Positions 11,495 to 23,520 of a stretch of DNA of 64,000 nt are shown piece by piece. Position numbers and translations under genes: made by a program. The stretch covers positions 124,001 through 188,000 of the forward strand of contig CALYLX010000077.1 in the NCBI GenBank assembly GCA_944990035.1, written 5' to 3'. Below the pieces are notes generated by a model. It searched no databases. It saw only the letters and a program-made list of their open reading frames with translations, and was not told the origin of the DNA. The stretch comes from Clitopilus passeckerianus (taxonomy: Eukaryota; Basidiomycota; Agaricomycetes; Agaricales; Entolomataceae). How positions within the stretch are numbered: the stretch's first letter is position 1; each line of letters starts with the position of its first letter.

Positions 11495-13482
11495 ATGTCG
11501 AGTTATGTTCGGAACGCAAATACCGAGACGGGTGTGGTGGAGGAGGATTACCAATTTGAAACGACTTCAAAGGAATCAAGAGGAACAAAGTACTTTGTGA
11601 GTAACTCTTCAAAGCTTCACCAGTTCTCAAGTTCTTCGCAGCTAAACTGACATCTATGACAGGACCCGTCCAGTTCCCGAGTGAACTCTACCACCAAGCA
11701 AGAGGTCGTCGTGCCGCTCGTGAAACCAACAATCATACTCCTTCTTGGAGCTCTTTTCGCTCTCGGTCACCACCTCTTTAATGATTTTGTAGATGGAAAA
11801 TCTCTGTGAGTTCCCGTCCTCTCTCACCCGCCTTGCTGAATCTGATTCTTTTTGCCTAGCGACCATTCTGTCCCTCAAGTTTGGACAAGTCGCATTGGGA
11901 CCGCTTTTGCTCTCAGCTTCAAAGCGGCACTCTCTACGTCGCTTGGTTTTGTACTCTGTCAACTTATGTGGTTGACATTACGAACGAAATCTATGACATT
12001 TGAAGGTTCGTCGACACTCCACAACCCTACGCATTGGCTGATAATCGTTGCCCCATTTTGATACCTCTAGAAATCGACAACGTGTACCTCACTGCGGCCG
12101 GGGACGTGATGGCCACATTTTTCTCTCCCAGCATTTTTAAAAGCCCTCTCCTCGTTATCACTGTAGCGGTGTCATTCCTATTGGAGGTCCCAACGGCCCT
12201 TACACCATCCTCCCTGAGGGTTGTCCCCCACACCTCCATCGATCCGTCGAGCCCATGTCAGGTCCCAACGGGCAATCTTACAAACGGCGGGCCTGGTAGC
12301 ATCATGTACGTTACAGGAGGATGGGGTTACTGGGCAGGCATCACGCCAATTGCTCAAAAACTCGCGTACTCGACTTTCGTGGCGCAGCAAATCCCGGCAC
12401 TTCCTCAACCATGCGGTTTAAATTGCACATACTCCGTCTCACTCCCTTCCATTGCATTCAGGTGCCAGGAAGGTGTCGATCTGCCGGCTGGGACGTCAGG
12501 TACACCTATCGGGTTGTGGGAAGAGCCCTTTTGGAACGCAACTGTCAATTCAGCCAATGAAGCTAGTCCGCCGACAGCATTTTACGTTTATTGGAAGTCT
12601 ACGACACAGTCTGGTACCAACGGAACTGCTCTGTGCACGGTTGGGACGGCAAATTACGATTTTACGGTGACTAGCTGATCAGTTCTTCAACATTAAGTAT
12701 CTGACTTTCTGAACGTGGATATTCGTGTACAGATCCAAATCACGAACGGGCAACAATCCGTCGATTACAACGTAACACATACCGGAGACCTCATCGACAC
12801 CCACAGCACCGACGCAACGAAGCTATCCCACCTTGAACTAGCCTACGTTGAGCAACTATCGTCTATCTCTGTGGCAATGCGGTCCTTACTCCTTGGAACC
12901 GTTTCAGTCCAGCATGGAGCCAGCGGCGATTCACCCAAATTCGATTCGTCGGTCATCTCAGCAGCGTTCTTTGATCCTTCATTGACCAACGGGAACGGCT
13001 TTACTTGGGGAAATGTGGCGCGCGGAATCGAACAATTGTCGCATAACATATCAGCCGCTATCTTGACGATGGACTTGGGAGTTCAGGATAGTAGATGTAA
13101 CGTCTCCCGTCAAGACATCATTTACGACTATGACCAGTTGAATCTGTGGTTACCTTACGGGGTGAGTATCTTGAAACCAGAGGATCTTTACTTCTGGTGT
13201 CGTACTCACTTGGTTGCGTTAAAGGTTGCTCTTCTCATCGTCTCTTTGTGTCTCGTCCTTGGTATCATGGTCTTCCTCAGACTCAACCGAGGAAACCTCA
13301 CATCATCCTTCTCCGACACCGTCGGCATCACGCGAAATTCATCTCTCCACGTACTGAACTGGAACGACGGCGATATCGCCCGCAGTCAACGAAGATCATC
13401 TCGACTGGTACAATTCCGACTTGGAGAACTGAAAAGCGGAGGGATTGGTTTTGGCATGCCTGAAGACTTGAAAGTAGAGTAG
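11495..13482 (+). CDS. Fungal multi-span membrane protein 2 (paralog of 6280-8274)
   Basis: Predicted 557 aa. Exons: 11495-11596, 11663-11805, 11860-12005, 12071-12666, 12733-13161, 13225-13482. Exons 2, 4, 5 and 6 are the same size as in the paralog (143, 596, 429, 258 nt). The order is the same: three N-terminal hydrophobic helices, a glycosylated ectodomain (sequons NLTN, NCTY, NATV, NGT, NISA), a single helix VALLIVSLCLVLGIMVF and a cytoplasmic tail. The first 45 residues and the tail after NSSL differ most; the ectodomain and the exon 6 start are strongly conserved. The frame is intact, so both copies appear active. The pair flanks the terpene synthase, but nothing shows a functional link. 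Uncharacterised family. Confidence 0.82.
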
Positions 13483-13924
13483 TCTTCCACCTGTATCGGC
13501 AATATACATTGTATGAACGGTGTAGTGACATCCGTGATAACAAATAGAGCTCGGAAATGGCGAATTCACCAACGAGAGCGAAACATTGGCCCAAAGACGC
13601 TTGTCTGTGCCCAGTTAGGATCTCGCTTCCAATGCTACGGACATCATCATGACCGCCTCCTGCTCCCCATTATATCCACAGGTTCTTTCGTCGTTGTAGT
13701 GCCAATGGGCTGGTGTTCTCAAGTTGCCGCGCATGCTCCTCTTTCACGGCTCAACGGCCAATTTGGAGGGTCATGTCTCACTGAGATCATCAACGTTTTT
13801 TTTTCTCGTCTTGATATTCAACGAGGCATCGTCTAGAGAGCATGTCATCAATATAGCTCATGATTCCTTGATAGCTAGAAAACCAACCCACCTTTATAGG
13901 TCCACAGCCTTCTTCCTCCTTATC
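13483..13924. other. No gene recognised
   Basis: 3' flank of membrane protein 2, up to the end of the next TBC pseudogene. Contains a short T run near 13800. Confidence 0.35.
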
Positions 13925-15150
13925 CTACCGTTCTATGCTCAAATAACCGACCGCCCCAGGAACCCACACCAACACCTTCCTCCACTCCTCTTCATTCGCT
14001 CTCCTGATCCCTCCTACGCCGCCTATCCTCACCTCTCGACCCCCATAACTGGCCAACGCAAATCCAAGCACCAACACATTCGCCATCACGATCGCCTGTC
14101 TCCTATGCGACGTCCCACCGGCGTCTAGGATCCCCCACTCTATTCCTCTGCCCTCCCTTCCCTCGTTGGGTGCTGGTAGCTTTCCCCGAACCAATGTCCA
14201 ACTCATCTTCAGCATCGTCTTCCTCGCTAGATTCGGGTTTCTCTAGGAATGGAAGAACAATAGCTTCGGGTCGCGTAATGATAAATTCTGCTTCCGCAGC
14301 AGAAGGGAGGTGGGGGAAGTCTTCGTTCCGTGTGTGGGTAACGCGTTTGGGACCCCATGATCTCGTCGAGATGGGAAGCAGGATAGGATGGGAGGGCGGG
14401 TAGGTGGCGAGGAAGGAGGTGGGATTGTGCGAGGAGTAGACTGAGAGAAAGGGGCTGGTGTGGTGGGGTTTTTTTCGCCACAGGTAGGGGAAGGAGATAG
14501 GGAGGAGATGGGATATGGTGGTTATTGGGAGGTGCACATGGATGGTGGTGAAGGTGAATTGCTGTCGTCTTGTTACTCAGGCTCAGGTTGCACGCCCCCG
14601 TGAGGTATTGACATCTCCGCCCTGTCTTCTTCTTTCACCTCAACTCCCTCTTCTTCCTCGAAGTGGTGCACGATAGCGGCAGGCTGCTGAGTACGGAACG
14701 TGTCATACCCATATCCTCATCCCCGTCTTCGTCTTCATGGAGTTTTCCAGGGGTAGTTTACGCGCGAGAAAAAATCTAGTCAAAGATCAGTTTTGAGTAG
14801 ACGAAATTGATATGGGACACGTACGGCGGTGGCGAGGAGTACGCAAGGAATTGGAAGTTTCGCCAAAGGATGATGAAATGCGTGCCGTATGAGCTCCAAC
14901 GTGGAAATAGCATACGCGAGTCGCGTCAAGAGGTTCGACAGCGGGTAGAACGGTGGCGGGCTCGTCGCCACTACAGTAAGTGCAAAGCACTTTCGGGATC
15001 CGCCATTCAGCAAATTCCTAGTTATCCAGAACAATCCAGGAACCGGCTCTAGGGTGTTCTTCATCGAGGCCGCAGGTAGTAGACTAGGCGAACCTAGATT
15101 TTCTTTCGATGCCTCTGACTCGTTTTTGACTGGTGGAGGAGAGGGAGACC
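13925..15150 (-). pseudogene. TBC1D20-like pseudogene B
   Basis: On the minus strand, 15064-14780 encodes a decayed second half of the TBC domain (NTLEPVPGLFWITRNLL, later PPFYPLSNLLTRLAYA), followed by the acidic linker (EEDDAEDELD) and the C-terminal helix region (HRRQAIVMANVLVLGFAL) in different frames. The first part of the TBC domain, with the arginine and glutamine fingers, is deleted. A stretch at about 15085-15150 matches exon 1 (around TCTGACTCGTTTTTGACTGG), so the copy has suffered an internal deletion plus frameshifts. Confidence 0.75.
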
Positions 15151-16225
15151 AGCATTTGTGCTGATGTCAAGAAGTAAGGCCGTTGGCATGGCCAGCGAGA
15201 TGGCAATCGAGAGCTCGATGCCTAACACTCTGACTCAGTGGGATGTGGCTTATGCCGTTCGGCTCACTTGCCAGGAATTTGAATACAACAGAGAGAAGTG
15301 GAAAAGTGTACAAATGCGAAGGTGACACAAATGAATTACGAGGTGGCTGAGCGAGGCGTGGGGCTCTCTTCCCAAATTTGATCATGATGTTCAGCTGCAG
15401 ACTCATTCAGGCGCTTCTTTGAGCGCTCAATCTGGTTGGTGGTTCAGAACACAGCCCCGAGAACCGTATCCCAGGTGCATCCCGCCCAAAATAGGCCAGA
15501 CCCACCGAACTTTGTTCATCTCTTACTCTATCGGGACTATCAAACCTAAGCTAATCTCCCATATCATTCATTCAGCCTCCAAAACGTCCCCCAGGTAGGG
15601 TTGTCGGGAGCTCCCCGGTTGGATTTCAACTTCGCCGATGGGGATTGGCGTAAGCAATCCGGGTCTGACGTCTGACGCTTGTCGCCTCTTGCCTCTTGCC
15701 TCTTGCCACCTTCCCATCCTGTAAAAAATATGCGGACATAAGGATGCACGAGAGTTCAACTTGAGAGGAGCTACGTAAATTGTACATGCAACTTTGAAGG
15801 TCCGCTAGGTCGTTGCCAGTGTTCGGCGGAGATGAACATGTAAGACGACGAACACCACCAGGATCTGGCCCCGCAATTTGTAGGCCATCGTAGATTTCTA
15901 TGTTGCCTGAAACTGCATGCCATCGATTCCTTACCTCCTCATTCTCATTCACAGGTAGTTACTGGACTTCTCCAATGTCGTCCCTGAGCACAAACAAATG
16001 ATTGGTCTTCGTGAACTTACATTTCTGCTGAGCGCTTGCATTACACCAAATTCGATGAACATGTGGTCAAGTGCTATCAAATGTGCTGTCACCCGAACCA
16101 GGCGTCTATAGGTGCTGTGCCCGCATAGCAATGGGTTTCGTTATCGGATTGGCGCCGAACCACGCCTCTTCCTCGTTGACACTCACCTACACGGGTCCAC
16201 CGTTGCAGGAGGGCAACTCACAAGA
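15151..16225. other. No gene recognised; upstream flank of NLR gene 2
   Basis: Short frames only. CTCTTGC is repeated three times in tandem near 15690. The last 85 bp contain the segment shared with the upstream region of membrane protein 1. Confidence 0.4.
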
Positions 16226-19202
16226 ATGTCGACACCAAATGTGTCCCACGCGAACGCGACCGTCTCTGTTCAGTCAAACACACTTACTGCAGGCGGAAAT
16301 GTCACCATCAACACGACCGTGAACAGTACGCAGCTCGCAGATCCTTCACCAGGTGAGATCGGAAATAGTGCTTGTGTCGTGAAATACTGATTTGTGATAT
16401 GTAGTATCAAAGTGGCTCGCGAAATTTGTTCCGTTTAACCAGTACGCGATCCAGAACGAGACCCAAGAAAAGGTGTCTCCTGGGACGTGTGCTTGGATTC
16501 TTGAGAAGCCTGAATATGAACGATGGGCTACTCGGGGCACTGGGACTTTCTGGGGAATTGGGATTCGTGAGTCAAACCCAACTACGATAAATATGGCTTC
16601 ACCCTGACTTCTCTGCGAATTCAGCTGGAGCGGGGAAAACAGTCCTCACGTAAGAGCTGCGATATCAGTAACCCTTAGCCAGCCTTTTCAAGCTAATCGA
16701 TCCCCAATAGATCCTTCGTCGTTCACCATTTGAAAGAATGGGCTACTTTCATGGGAACTGGCGACACTGTCACCTTCTTTTACTGCCGTTACAACAATGA
16801 GCCCACCATCAGGCAGATCCTGGCTTCACTCTTGCTTCAACTGGTTGACAGCTCCAAGTTGGTGGAATTTTATGTCAACGACGGTCTTTACTCGACCTGT
16901 ACCAAGCAACAGACAGAGCCTACACGGTCGGCTCTAGAGTCAACACTCCGCTCAGTGATTGGGATGATTCCGAGAGTATTCATCGTCATAGATGCCCTCG
17001 ATGAACTACGAGACTCGATCCGACAGGAACTCATGGAGTTTCTGATCCCTTTAAATCGCTCTCTATTCGTCACCTCCCGCGAACTATCCCTCTCGAGACT
17101 TTCGGAGCCGGACATACGAATTTCCGCCCCGGATACAGACCTTCAAAGGTTCATCTTACTGGAAATAGATCGCCTACCCAAGCTCAGATCGCTTCTGAAA
17201 GATCGGCGGGAGGTTCTTTTCGAGGTGGTCAATGGCGTACTTAAGAAGTCTGACGGGATGTGAGTCCAATGATTGCAGTGCCTTCAAATGATACTCATAT
17301 TATTCCAAATAGGTTCCTCCTGTCTGGATTACAGGTCGCTGCGTTAGCAGGCATAACAACTATCAAGAGTCTACGGAATGCCATCCAAAACCTACCGACT
17401 ACACTCGCCGAGATGTACAAAGTAACTGTGAAGAGAATCATGGATCAAAGTGAAGAAGAACGTTCACTTGCCCTTAGAGCGCTCCTCTGGGCCACATACG
17501 CCGTTCGACCTCTGAAGCCTCGAGAGCTTCTTGCGGCGCTCGCGGTGGAACCGGATTCCACTGAGCTGGATCTTGATGCTGTTGCTGACCAGCAAACATT
17601 GGTGTCTGTCTGCTGTGGTCTACTCACCATTAACACAAAGACAGGAGTACGCTTGATTCGTGAGTTAATTCTTGGGCCTTACGAAAGATAAGCTGACTAG
17701 TGATAGATTACACTACGCATGACTTCTTCACGAGCTATCGCCAGCAACCGTTCGATGACCCCCATACCTTTGCCGCCACGGTATGCGCTGTGTACCGAAG
17801 CCTGTCTGCCATCGATTCCACAGGGCAGGAGCTTTCTGAACCATTTTGGGATGAACTTCCATGGTGGGACTATCCGTTTGGTAAATATGCCGTCCGAAAT
17901 CTAGGGAAACACACCTATCGGTCTACCCTCCTACATTGCGGTAGACTTCCCCACCAGGTACAACAGTTCCTGTCTGCCTGTGGAGGGCAATCTTTCTTCG
18001 TGTCCAGACATCTGAACCAACACCTTTCGTATTTTGACATTGGCAATGCCGCACATATTGCTGCATCCCATGGCCTCCTGGGGTGGTTCAAGGAAATTCC
18101 AGATAGCAGCATTTTCAATGGACTGTCCAAACATGGGCTTACACCGCTAATGTATGCATGTGCTGGAAGGCATACACCAGTTGTTGAATTTCTGCTTAGG
18201 ACAGGGAGGGTCGACATTAATGTGCGTACTTCTGACTCTTTCACAGTCTGTTACAGCGCTCTTGATTTCGCTGTAAGAAGTGGGCACATTAACACAGTAA
18301 AGATGCTTTTGGAGCCGGCTGCTGGTATAAATCACGAACTTCTGAGTTCTGCCCTTGCAATAGCAGCCAGCCGGGGCCATGTCAAAATCACCCAGCTTCT
18401 CCTCGGTCATCCAGCCTGCCAAGCCAATAATATCAACAAACGTGTACTTTACCATGCGATTAGTAAAGGACATACCAAGATTGTTGGACTGCTGGCTGCC
18501 TTCCCGGGTGTAGATCTCAATTTACGTTTTTATGGGGATGATGACGTTAAAGTGACACCTCTCATACATGCCATCGAGCAGCAGGATACGGAGACTGCCA
18601 TACTACTCTTAAACTCCCCTGGGATAGATTACAACGCTCGGGAGGAAGGAGGTTCAACAGTGCTTCACACAGCGGCAACACAAGGCATGCCTAAAGTCCT
18701 CCGAGCCCTACTACGAGTTCCGAACGTCAAATTCAACGCAAGGGACCACGAAGGGGCGACTGCTCTCCACTCTGCATGTCTGTTCATAAACTCAGAGTGC
18801 CTTTCACTCTTGATTCAAACCGGTAAAATGGATATCAATGTCAAGGACAGCTACGGATGGACTCCCCTCCACTACGCGGCCTACAACGGCAGCAAAGAAT
18901 GCGTCCAAATCCTTCTGGATTGTGGCCCCACTGTTAAGATCAACGCGAAAGTGGTCAAGGGATCCGATCGGGGAGATAGACAACCCAAGGGTGCATCCAC
19001 AGCTCTCGACCTCGCCATTGACTGGGCGTATACGGAAATTATTTCGCTGCTGGAGAAAGCGGGCGCATTGCGGGCTGCAGATGTCCAGGAGGAAGGCGCA
19101 TCCGATCATAAAAGCAATGACGGCTGTCATGAGAACTCGGGCGTGTATGAACCAGACAGTGACGATGACGGGGACTACGGGGACTACGACATTGATTTTT
19201 GA
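16226..19202 (+). CDS. NACHT-ankyrin NLR protein 2
   Basis: Predicted 901 aa. Exons: 16226-16352, 16405-16566, 16625-16649, 16711-17259, 17313-17659, 17707-19202. Exons 2, 3 and 5 have the sizes seen in all paralogs (162, 25, 347 nt). The N-terminal motif is the most divergent of the four: SVQSNTL then TAGGNVTIN, lacking the GNY core. Walker A is GIPGAGKT, again on the 25-nt exon; Walker B is VFIVIDALDEL; the sensor-like motif is VTSREL. Ankyrin repeats run from about residue 546. Unlike its paralogs it ends in an acidic tail (about 20 residues rich in D, E and Y). Full open frame. A receptor role is inferred from the family; ligand unknown. Confidence 0.9.
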
Positions 19203-19559
19203 AGGTTGACATGGCCTTCTCTCGCGACTGCGACGCGCTACATACAACCATGGCCAATCTACTTCTAAGACAATCACAATACTGTACTCACCTGTTCTTC
19301 CATTCTGCACGACTCACTACACCCAGTATCTCTACCATGCTCGTCTTATTTTTTGATCTTTACGCACAGGAATCCCATATACATTGTATACAGCACCATA
19401 GTAGTTGTATTGTACTTGTTTCGCACACCACAGGAGTTCTATCCCAGCCGGAATTCTGTTCAAAGAAAGGGAAGTCGAATTAGAATACGTCCTTTAACCC
19501 GAGAATGAGGCATGACGCAACCTACCAAAAACTCCATCTGGTCATATATGTCTGCCTTG

Positions 19560-20200
19560 GCCATTCTTCTCGCAATCCATTACCCCCACTTTGTCTCCAG
19601 CTTCTCTCTCCTTATGCATCAAGGGCAACGCGAAAATCCCATCCCGTCTTGTTCCTTCCCTTCGTCCTCTTCAAGAAAGCCAACCCAATCTCCTCTCGCG
19701 TTCCTGACAATCCTAATATATTTCCCGCCGACAGAAGTAAGCCAAACTCTTCGCTCTGTGTGTATAGCCATGGTATCTGAGAGGTGGAGGAGAGGAGGAG
19801 AGGGGAGGAGAGATAGGAGGCAAGGAGGACTCGGAATCATTGGTATGGAAGATGGTTAGGTAGAGATCTGAAGTTGGAGGTTTCTTTGGGCCAGGGTATG
19901 GAAGAGCCGGGGAGCGTTGAAAGTGGCGACATGGACGGGGATGGCGCCGAGGGAGGGGTCCTGTCGTCCTGTCGTTCTTCCTTGTACCACAGGTATCGAC
20001 GCCGCCTCATTTTATTCCTCCACCTCCACCTCCCTCGTTCCTCCTCGTGTGATCTCAAATAGGCCGAAGAATGCTCAGAAACGAGCCAAATTCGAGTCTT
20101 CTCCCCGTATTCTTCGTCATGGGCTCGGTTCCACCTCCCGTTCGCCTCCCACCACCTCTCCTTCCTCCACGCCACCACATCCTGTATCTCGACTCCCCAA
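19560..20200 (-). pseudogene. TBC1D20-like relic C
   Basis: Minus-strand remains of the proline-rich and acidic C-terminal linker. The 19870-20040 part aligns with the region coding DSTPPSPPSPSTSPYPPY in intact copies, and 19740-19770 with the YTW motif. No continuous frame. It lies directly behind pseudogene D, the same arrangement as the fragments behind copies F and G. Confidence 0.45.
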
Positions 20201-20945
20201 ATTCTGATGCCATCGACGATAGGATAAAGACATCGTGGACCAGATCGAATCAGAAGTTAGAGAAGGAAGGTAAACGTCCTAAAGATCCTCAAGGAGCGTG
20301 GTGTGGAAATGTGATGAGAGAGCGGGAAGGTAGAGGAGACGACGGAGAGCGAAGGTTGGTGGTATATCCTCTCTTATTTCCCCTCCTTTTGATAGCACCA
20401 CCATATGGCATCGGGTATCGAGTTTCGCTGGGTCTTCTGTGAAATCACTACCTGACATTGCTTCCGCTGCCGGGAGGAGGCGGAGTAGGTGTGCGTGCGA
20501 AGGCCGGGGCGAGTAAGCTGGTAAAGGAGCGAACGGCAAAAGCAAAGGCAGAGGTTCCTGGGGTAGAGGATGATGGGAGGAGATGGCGCAAGGAGTAGCA
20601 GGACGGGATGTAGTGGGTGGACTCGGAAGGAGGACGACCACCCACGACGGCGGTGATGAGGTAGGGGTAAGGAACAGAGGCGTGGCATTTCCGCAGGCAA
20701 GTCTTCATAGTCGGGTATATTGGCCAATGCGGCACCTCCAGCAACGGCGACGAGTCTGGACAATGATAATGAGCGAACACTCGTCGTAGCGAAGTGCTCG
20801 CTCTTCTCTTTCATATATTAGACCTATCAATTCTGAAAACACATCTCATCAATACGGCCCCATTAAATCTCCACACAGAACACGAACCTAGATGTTCAGG
20901 CTGTTACATGCCCACCTCCCCTGCCCTCTGCCGTCCTCTCCTCAC
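20201..20945. other. Decayed spacer between TBC relics C and D
   Basis: No gene recognised. 20770-20920 aligns with 32430-32600 and partly with 38660-38790, the 3' flanks of TBC copies F and G, showing that the same duplicated unit once lay here. Confidence 0.5.
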
Positions 20946-22522
20946 TTATGCCCCAAGAACGATCCCAACAGCCCATCCCAGGAGCCTCCTCCCCTCCCTG
21001 CTCCTACACCAAGCCAACGCAACCCCTAGAACCACTACACCGGTCGTGACGATCTCTTGTCCGCGGTAGGAGATGCCCCACTGTCTCCTAGACTTTCTCA
21101 GCCCCCTCAACTCGCGTTCGTGGTGACCTTCCTTCCCTCGTGGATTCTCCGGAGATGTTGTCGAGCTCGTCTTCTTCAGTTTTGTAGTCGGACGAGGGAT
21201 CCTGAACGAACGGCAATACGACCTCCCCCTACCTCCCAAAAACCGCCTCCGCTACCTCAGCCGACGGAAGGTGGGAGAAGGAAGTCTTGAGCTCCAGGTG
21301 GAAAGGATGCTTTTTGGACCCATCATTTGGTCGAATTTGAGTCTGGGGAATTAGGAGGGTGGATGGCGAGGAGGGAATCGGATTTCGCAAGAACCGAGGC
21401 GAGAGAAAGCGGTGGAGGCGGAGGTCTGTTCGGCGCAGACGGTGAAGCAGGGGAAGAGGTGGGGTATGGTGGTTATGGCGGGGTGAATGGGGGTGGTGGT
21501 GAGGGTGGGGGCCTATCGTCTTCTTCGGCTTGGTTGGACAAGATGTTGTCGTCAGGTAATGCTACCTCCATCTCTGCTTCATTCACCTCGACCTCGACCT
21601 CGACCTCGTCCTCGTCGTTGTCGAGGATGTGATCCACGATGGCTGGTAGCATGCTGGGCACCAAATGCACCATACCCATATCTTCATCCCCGTCTTCGTC
21701 TTCGTCGGAGTTGAACGATGGCCGATTTACGTGCTAGAAGAATCTAGTCAAAGATCAGCTTAGAGTAATAAGATTGAGACAAGGAACGTACAGCTGTCTG
21801 TCGCAAGATAAACACACGCAATCGGTGGCCTAGCTGGCAAATAATTAAACACACGTTGAATCGACTCCAACGTGGGCATATCATGCGCGAACGGCGTCTA
21901 AGATGTTCGATAGCACGTAGAACGGTAGTGGGTTCGTCTCCTCGAGCTGTTGCCCATATTCAGGATCCAGGACTCGGAGCAAAGTTCTCGCTATCCTAAT
22001 CAACCCAAGAACGGGCTCCAGGCAATTTCCCATGGAATCGCGGAGTATCTGGGGAGATAATGACTCTGAGGTGCCATAAATAGTCGCAGGAAGGAGTGTG
22101 ATGAATAAGGCGGCGGATATAGCATGGAATCCTTGAAGTACGACAAGGTGGGATGTGTCCAGGATAGTCGGACGCCTAGGCTGTTGAGTGACGCCTTCAA
22201 TGCCTCTCGGTGTATATCGGGCTGAGATTCGTCTTCTATCCACGGAGGTAAGGTAAGAAAAGAGAAAAGAGAAGGAGAGAAAGTACGTACATACTGGGTA
22301 TAGAACAAAACACCTGTCCACGTCGAGTCGGATTTTGCGTGCGTCGCGGTGGGGTGGGAGAGTTTTCCAGGTATCGTCACCTTCCTTCTCCTTCTTTTCT
22401 CGTGTGAGAGAGTATAAAACGCCCGGGGCCTGCGAAATAAAAGACGAGTCAGTTGAGATAGTTAAGATAGATACAAATTTCGGAACGGACCATAACACGA
22501 GTCTCTTCACCACATCAACCAA
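20946..22522 (-). pseudogene. TBC1D20-like pseudogene D (near full length)
   Basis: Covers the end of exon 1 to the C-terminal tail. The arginine-finger motif survives as IRLDVDR, but the YFQGFHD finger region is shifted and altered (LQGFHAIS). Splicing the second intron at the family donor and acceptor gives a TAA. An extra base after the NIL-coding stretch (about 21900) sends the frame to a stop. The C-terminus is further scrambled. The 5' part of exon 1 is absent; only the VVLW-like end remains. A tandem 6-bp repeat (GACCTC) lies at 21586-21610 in the acidic linker. Confidence 0.75.
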
Positions 22523-23520
22523 AGTGGAGACATTTTTCTCGCTTATGTTCCATTATTCCGGTTTATCTCGCTCCGGATTTGAGTGTAGAGAGCTTGGTGC
22601 TTCCCCGAGCGGTGCCTTGCAGGTGGAGAGTGTAAGCCATTCATGATGCCGAAAGGTGCTGATGTTGACAGGAGCCAAAAAATGCGAAGATAGTGATTCG
22701 ATGCGTTTAGTTTAGCCTTGCTAATCCAGAAAGCCAATTCAAGAAGAAACGGACGGCCTGCAGATGCCGCATCCCTAGGTCTCGTACATGCGTCGTATTG
22801 CTGACGGTAATGGTGGTGGTGGAAGTAAAAGGATCATGGCACGAAGTGCCCATCAACTCGCCAAATTTGTTGCCAAATCGGAACGCTCGCCATTCTTGCC
22901 TCCTGCCTTCACCACATCGACCAAAGCTAGACTTGGGTCAAAGCTTTATTTAAAACAGTCTTCACTCTAGGAAACTACTTTAGGCCCAAGGAATTGGAGG
23001 GCAATGTTATAAAGCTAGGGTTCTTCTCGTGACGTCATCTTCTCTCGTTCTTTCAGAGAAATCGGTTCAAGCCGCTGTGCGCGTTTGAATTGAAAGGCCC
23101 GTCATTTATTTCTGAGAGCTCTAATGTCAACGTGGCTCGACATACCAGTACTGCCCCGAGTGTACCCAACTTTCCCTACCACCAGAACTCTTTTCTCGTC
23201 GCCCTTTGGTTATCCGCATCTACCGTGTATCCCTTAGACTATTCAATGAAATTCGACCTATCCAATATCCAAAACTCTCAGGGGTTGGGTTTGTCTACGA
23301 TAGACGTCGATTGACGCCGTCGGACACTACTGCCCTGCGTCACCTGAGCTTGACAGTTGAGATCTAAGAACCTGATGCTGTGTAACAACTGTTGCCTTGT
23401 CTCGATCTTGAAGAACACTCGCCGTCACCTCTTCCTTGTCAACCTTCACACCTACCAACGGATATCCCCCGAATCGACTCGACTGAGTCTGCTCTCGCCA
23501 CCCCAAACCCATTCGCTCAA
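22523..23520. other. No gene recognised; upstream flank of NLR gene 3
   Basis: Short frames only. I see no repeat or promoter motif that I can name. Confidence 0.4.

Noticed and set aside
20374..20814. 146-codon minus-strand frame between TBC relics C and D
   Set aside because: Composition is biased (leucine, serine, proline), there is no counterpart in the other units and no domain.
21460..21650. G-rich and CGACCT-type repeats suggesting a CRISPR-like or regulatory array
   Set aside because: They are the codons of the proline-rich and acidic linker of TBC pseudogene D; similar tracts occur in every TBC copy.
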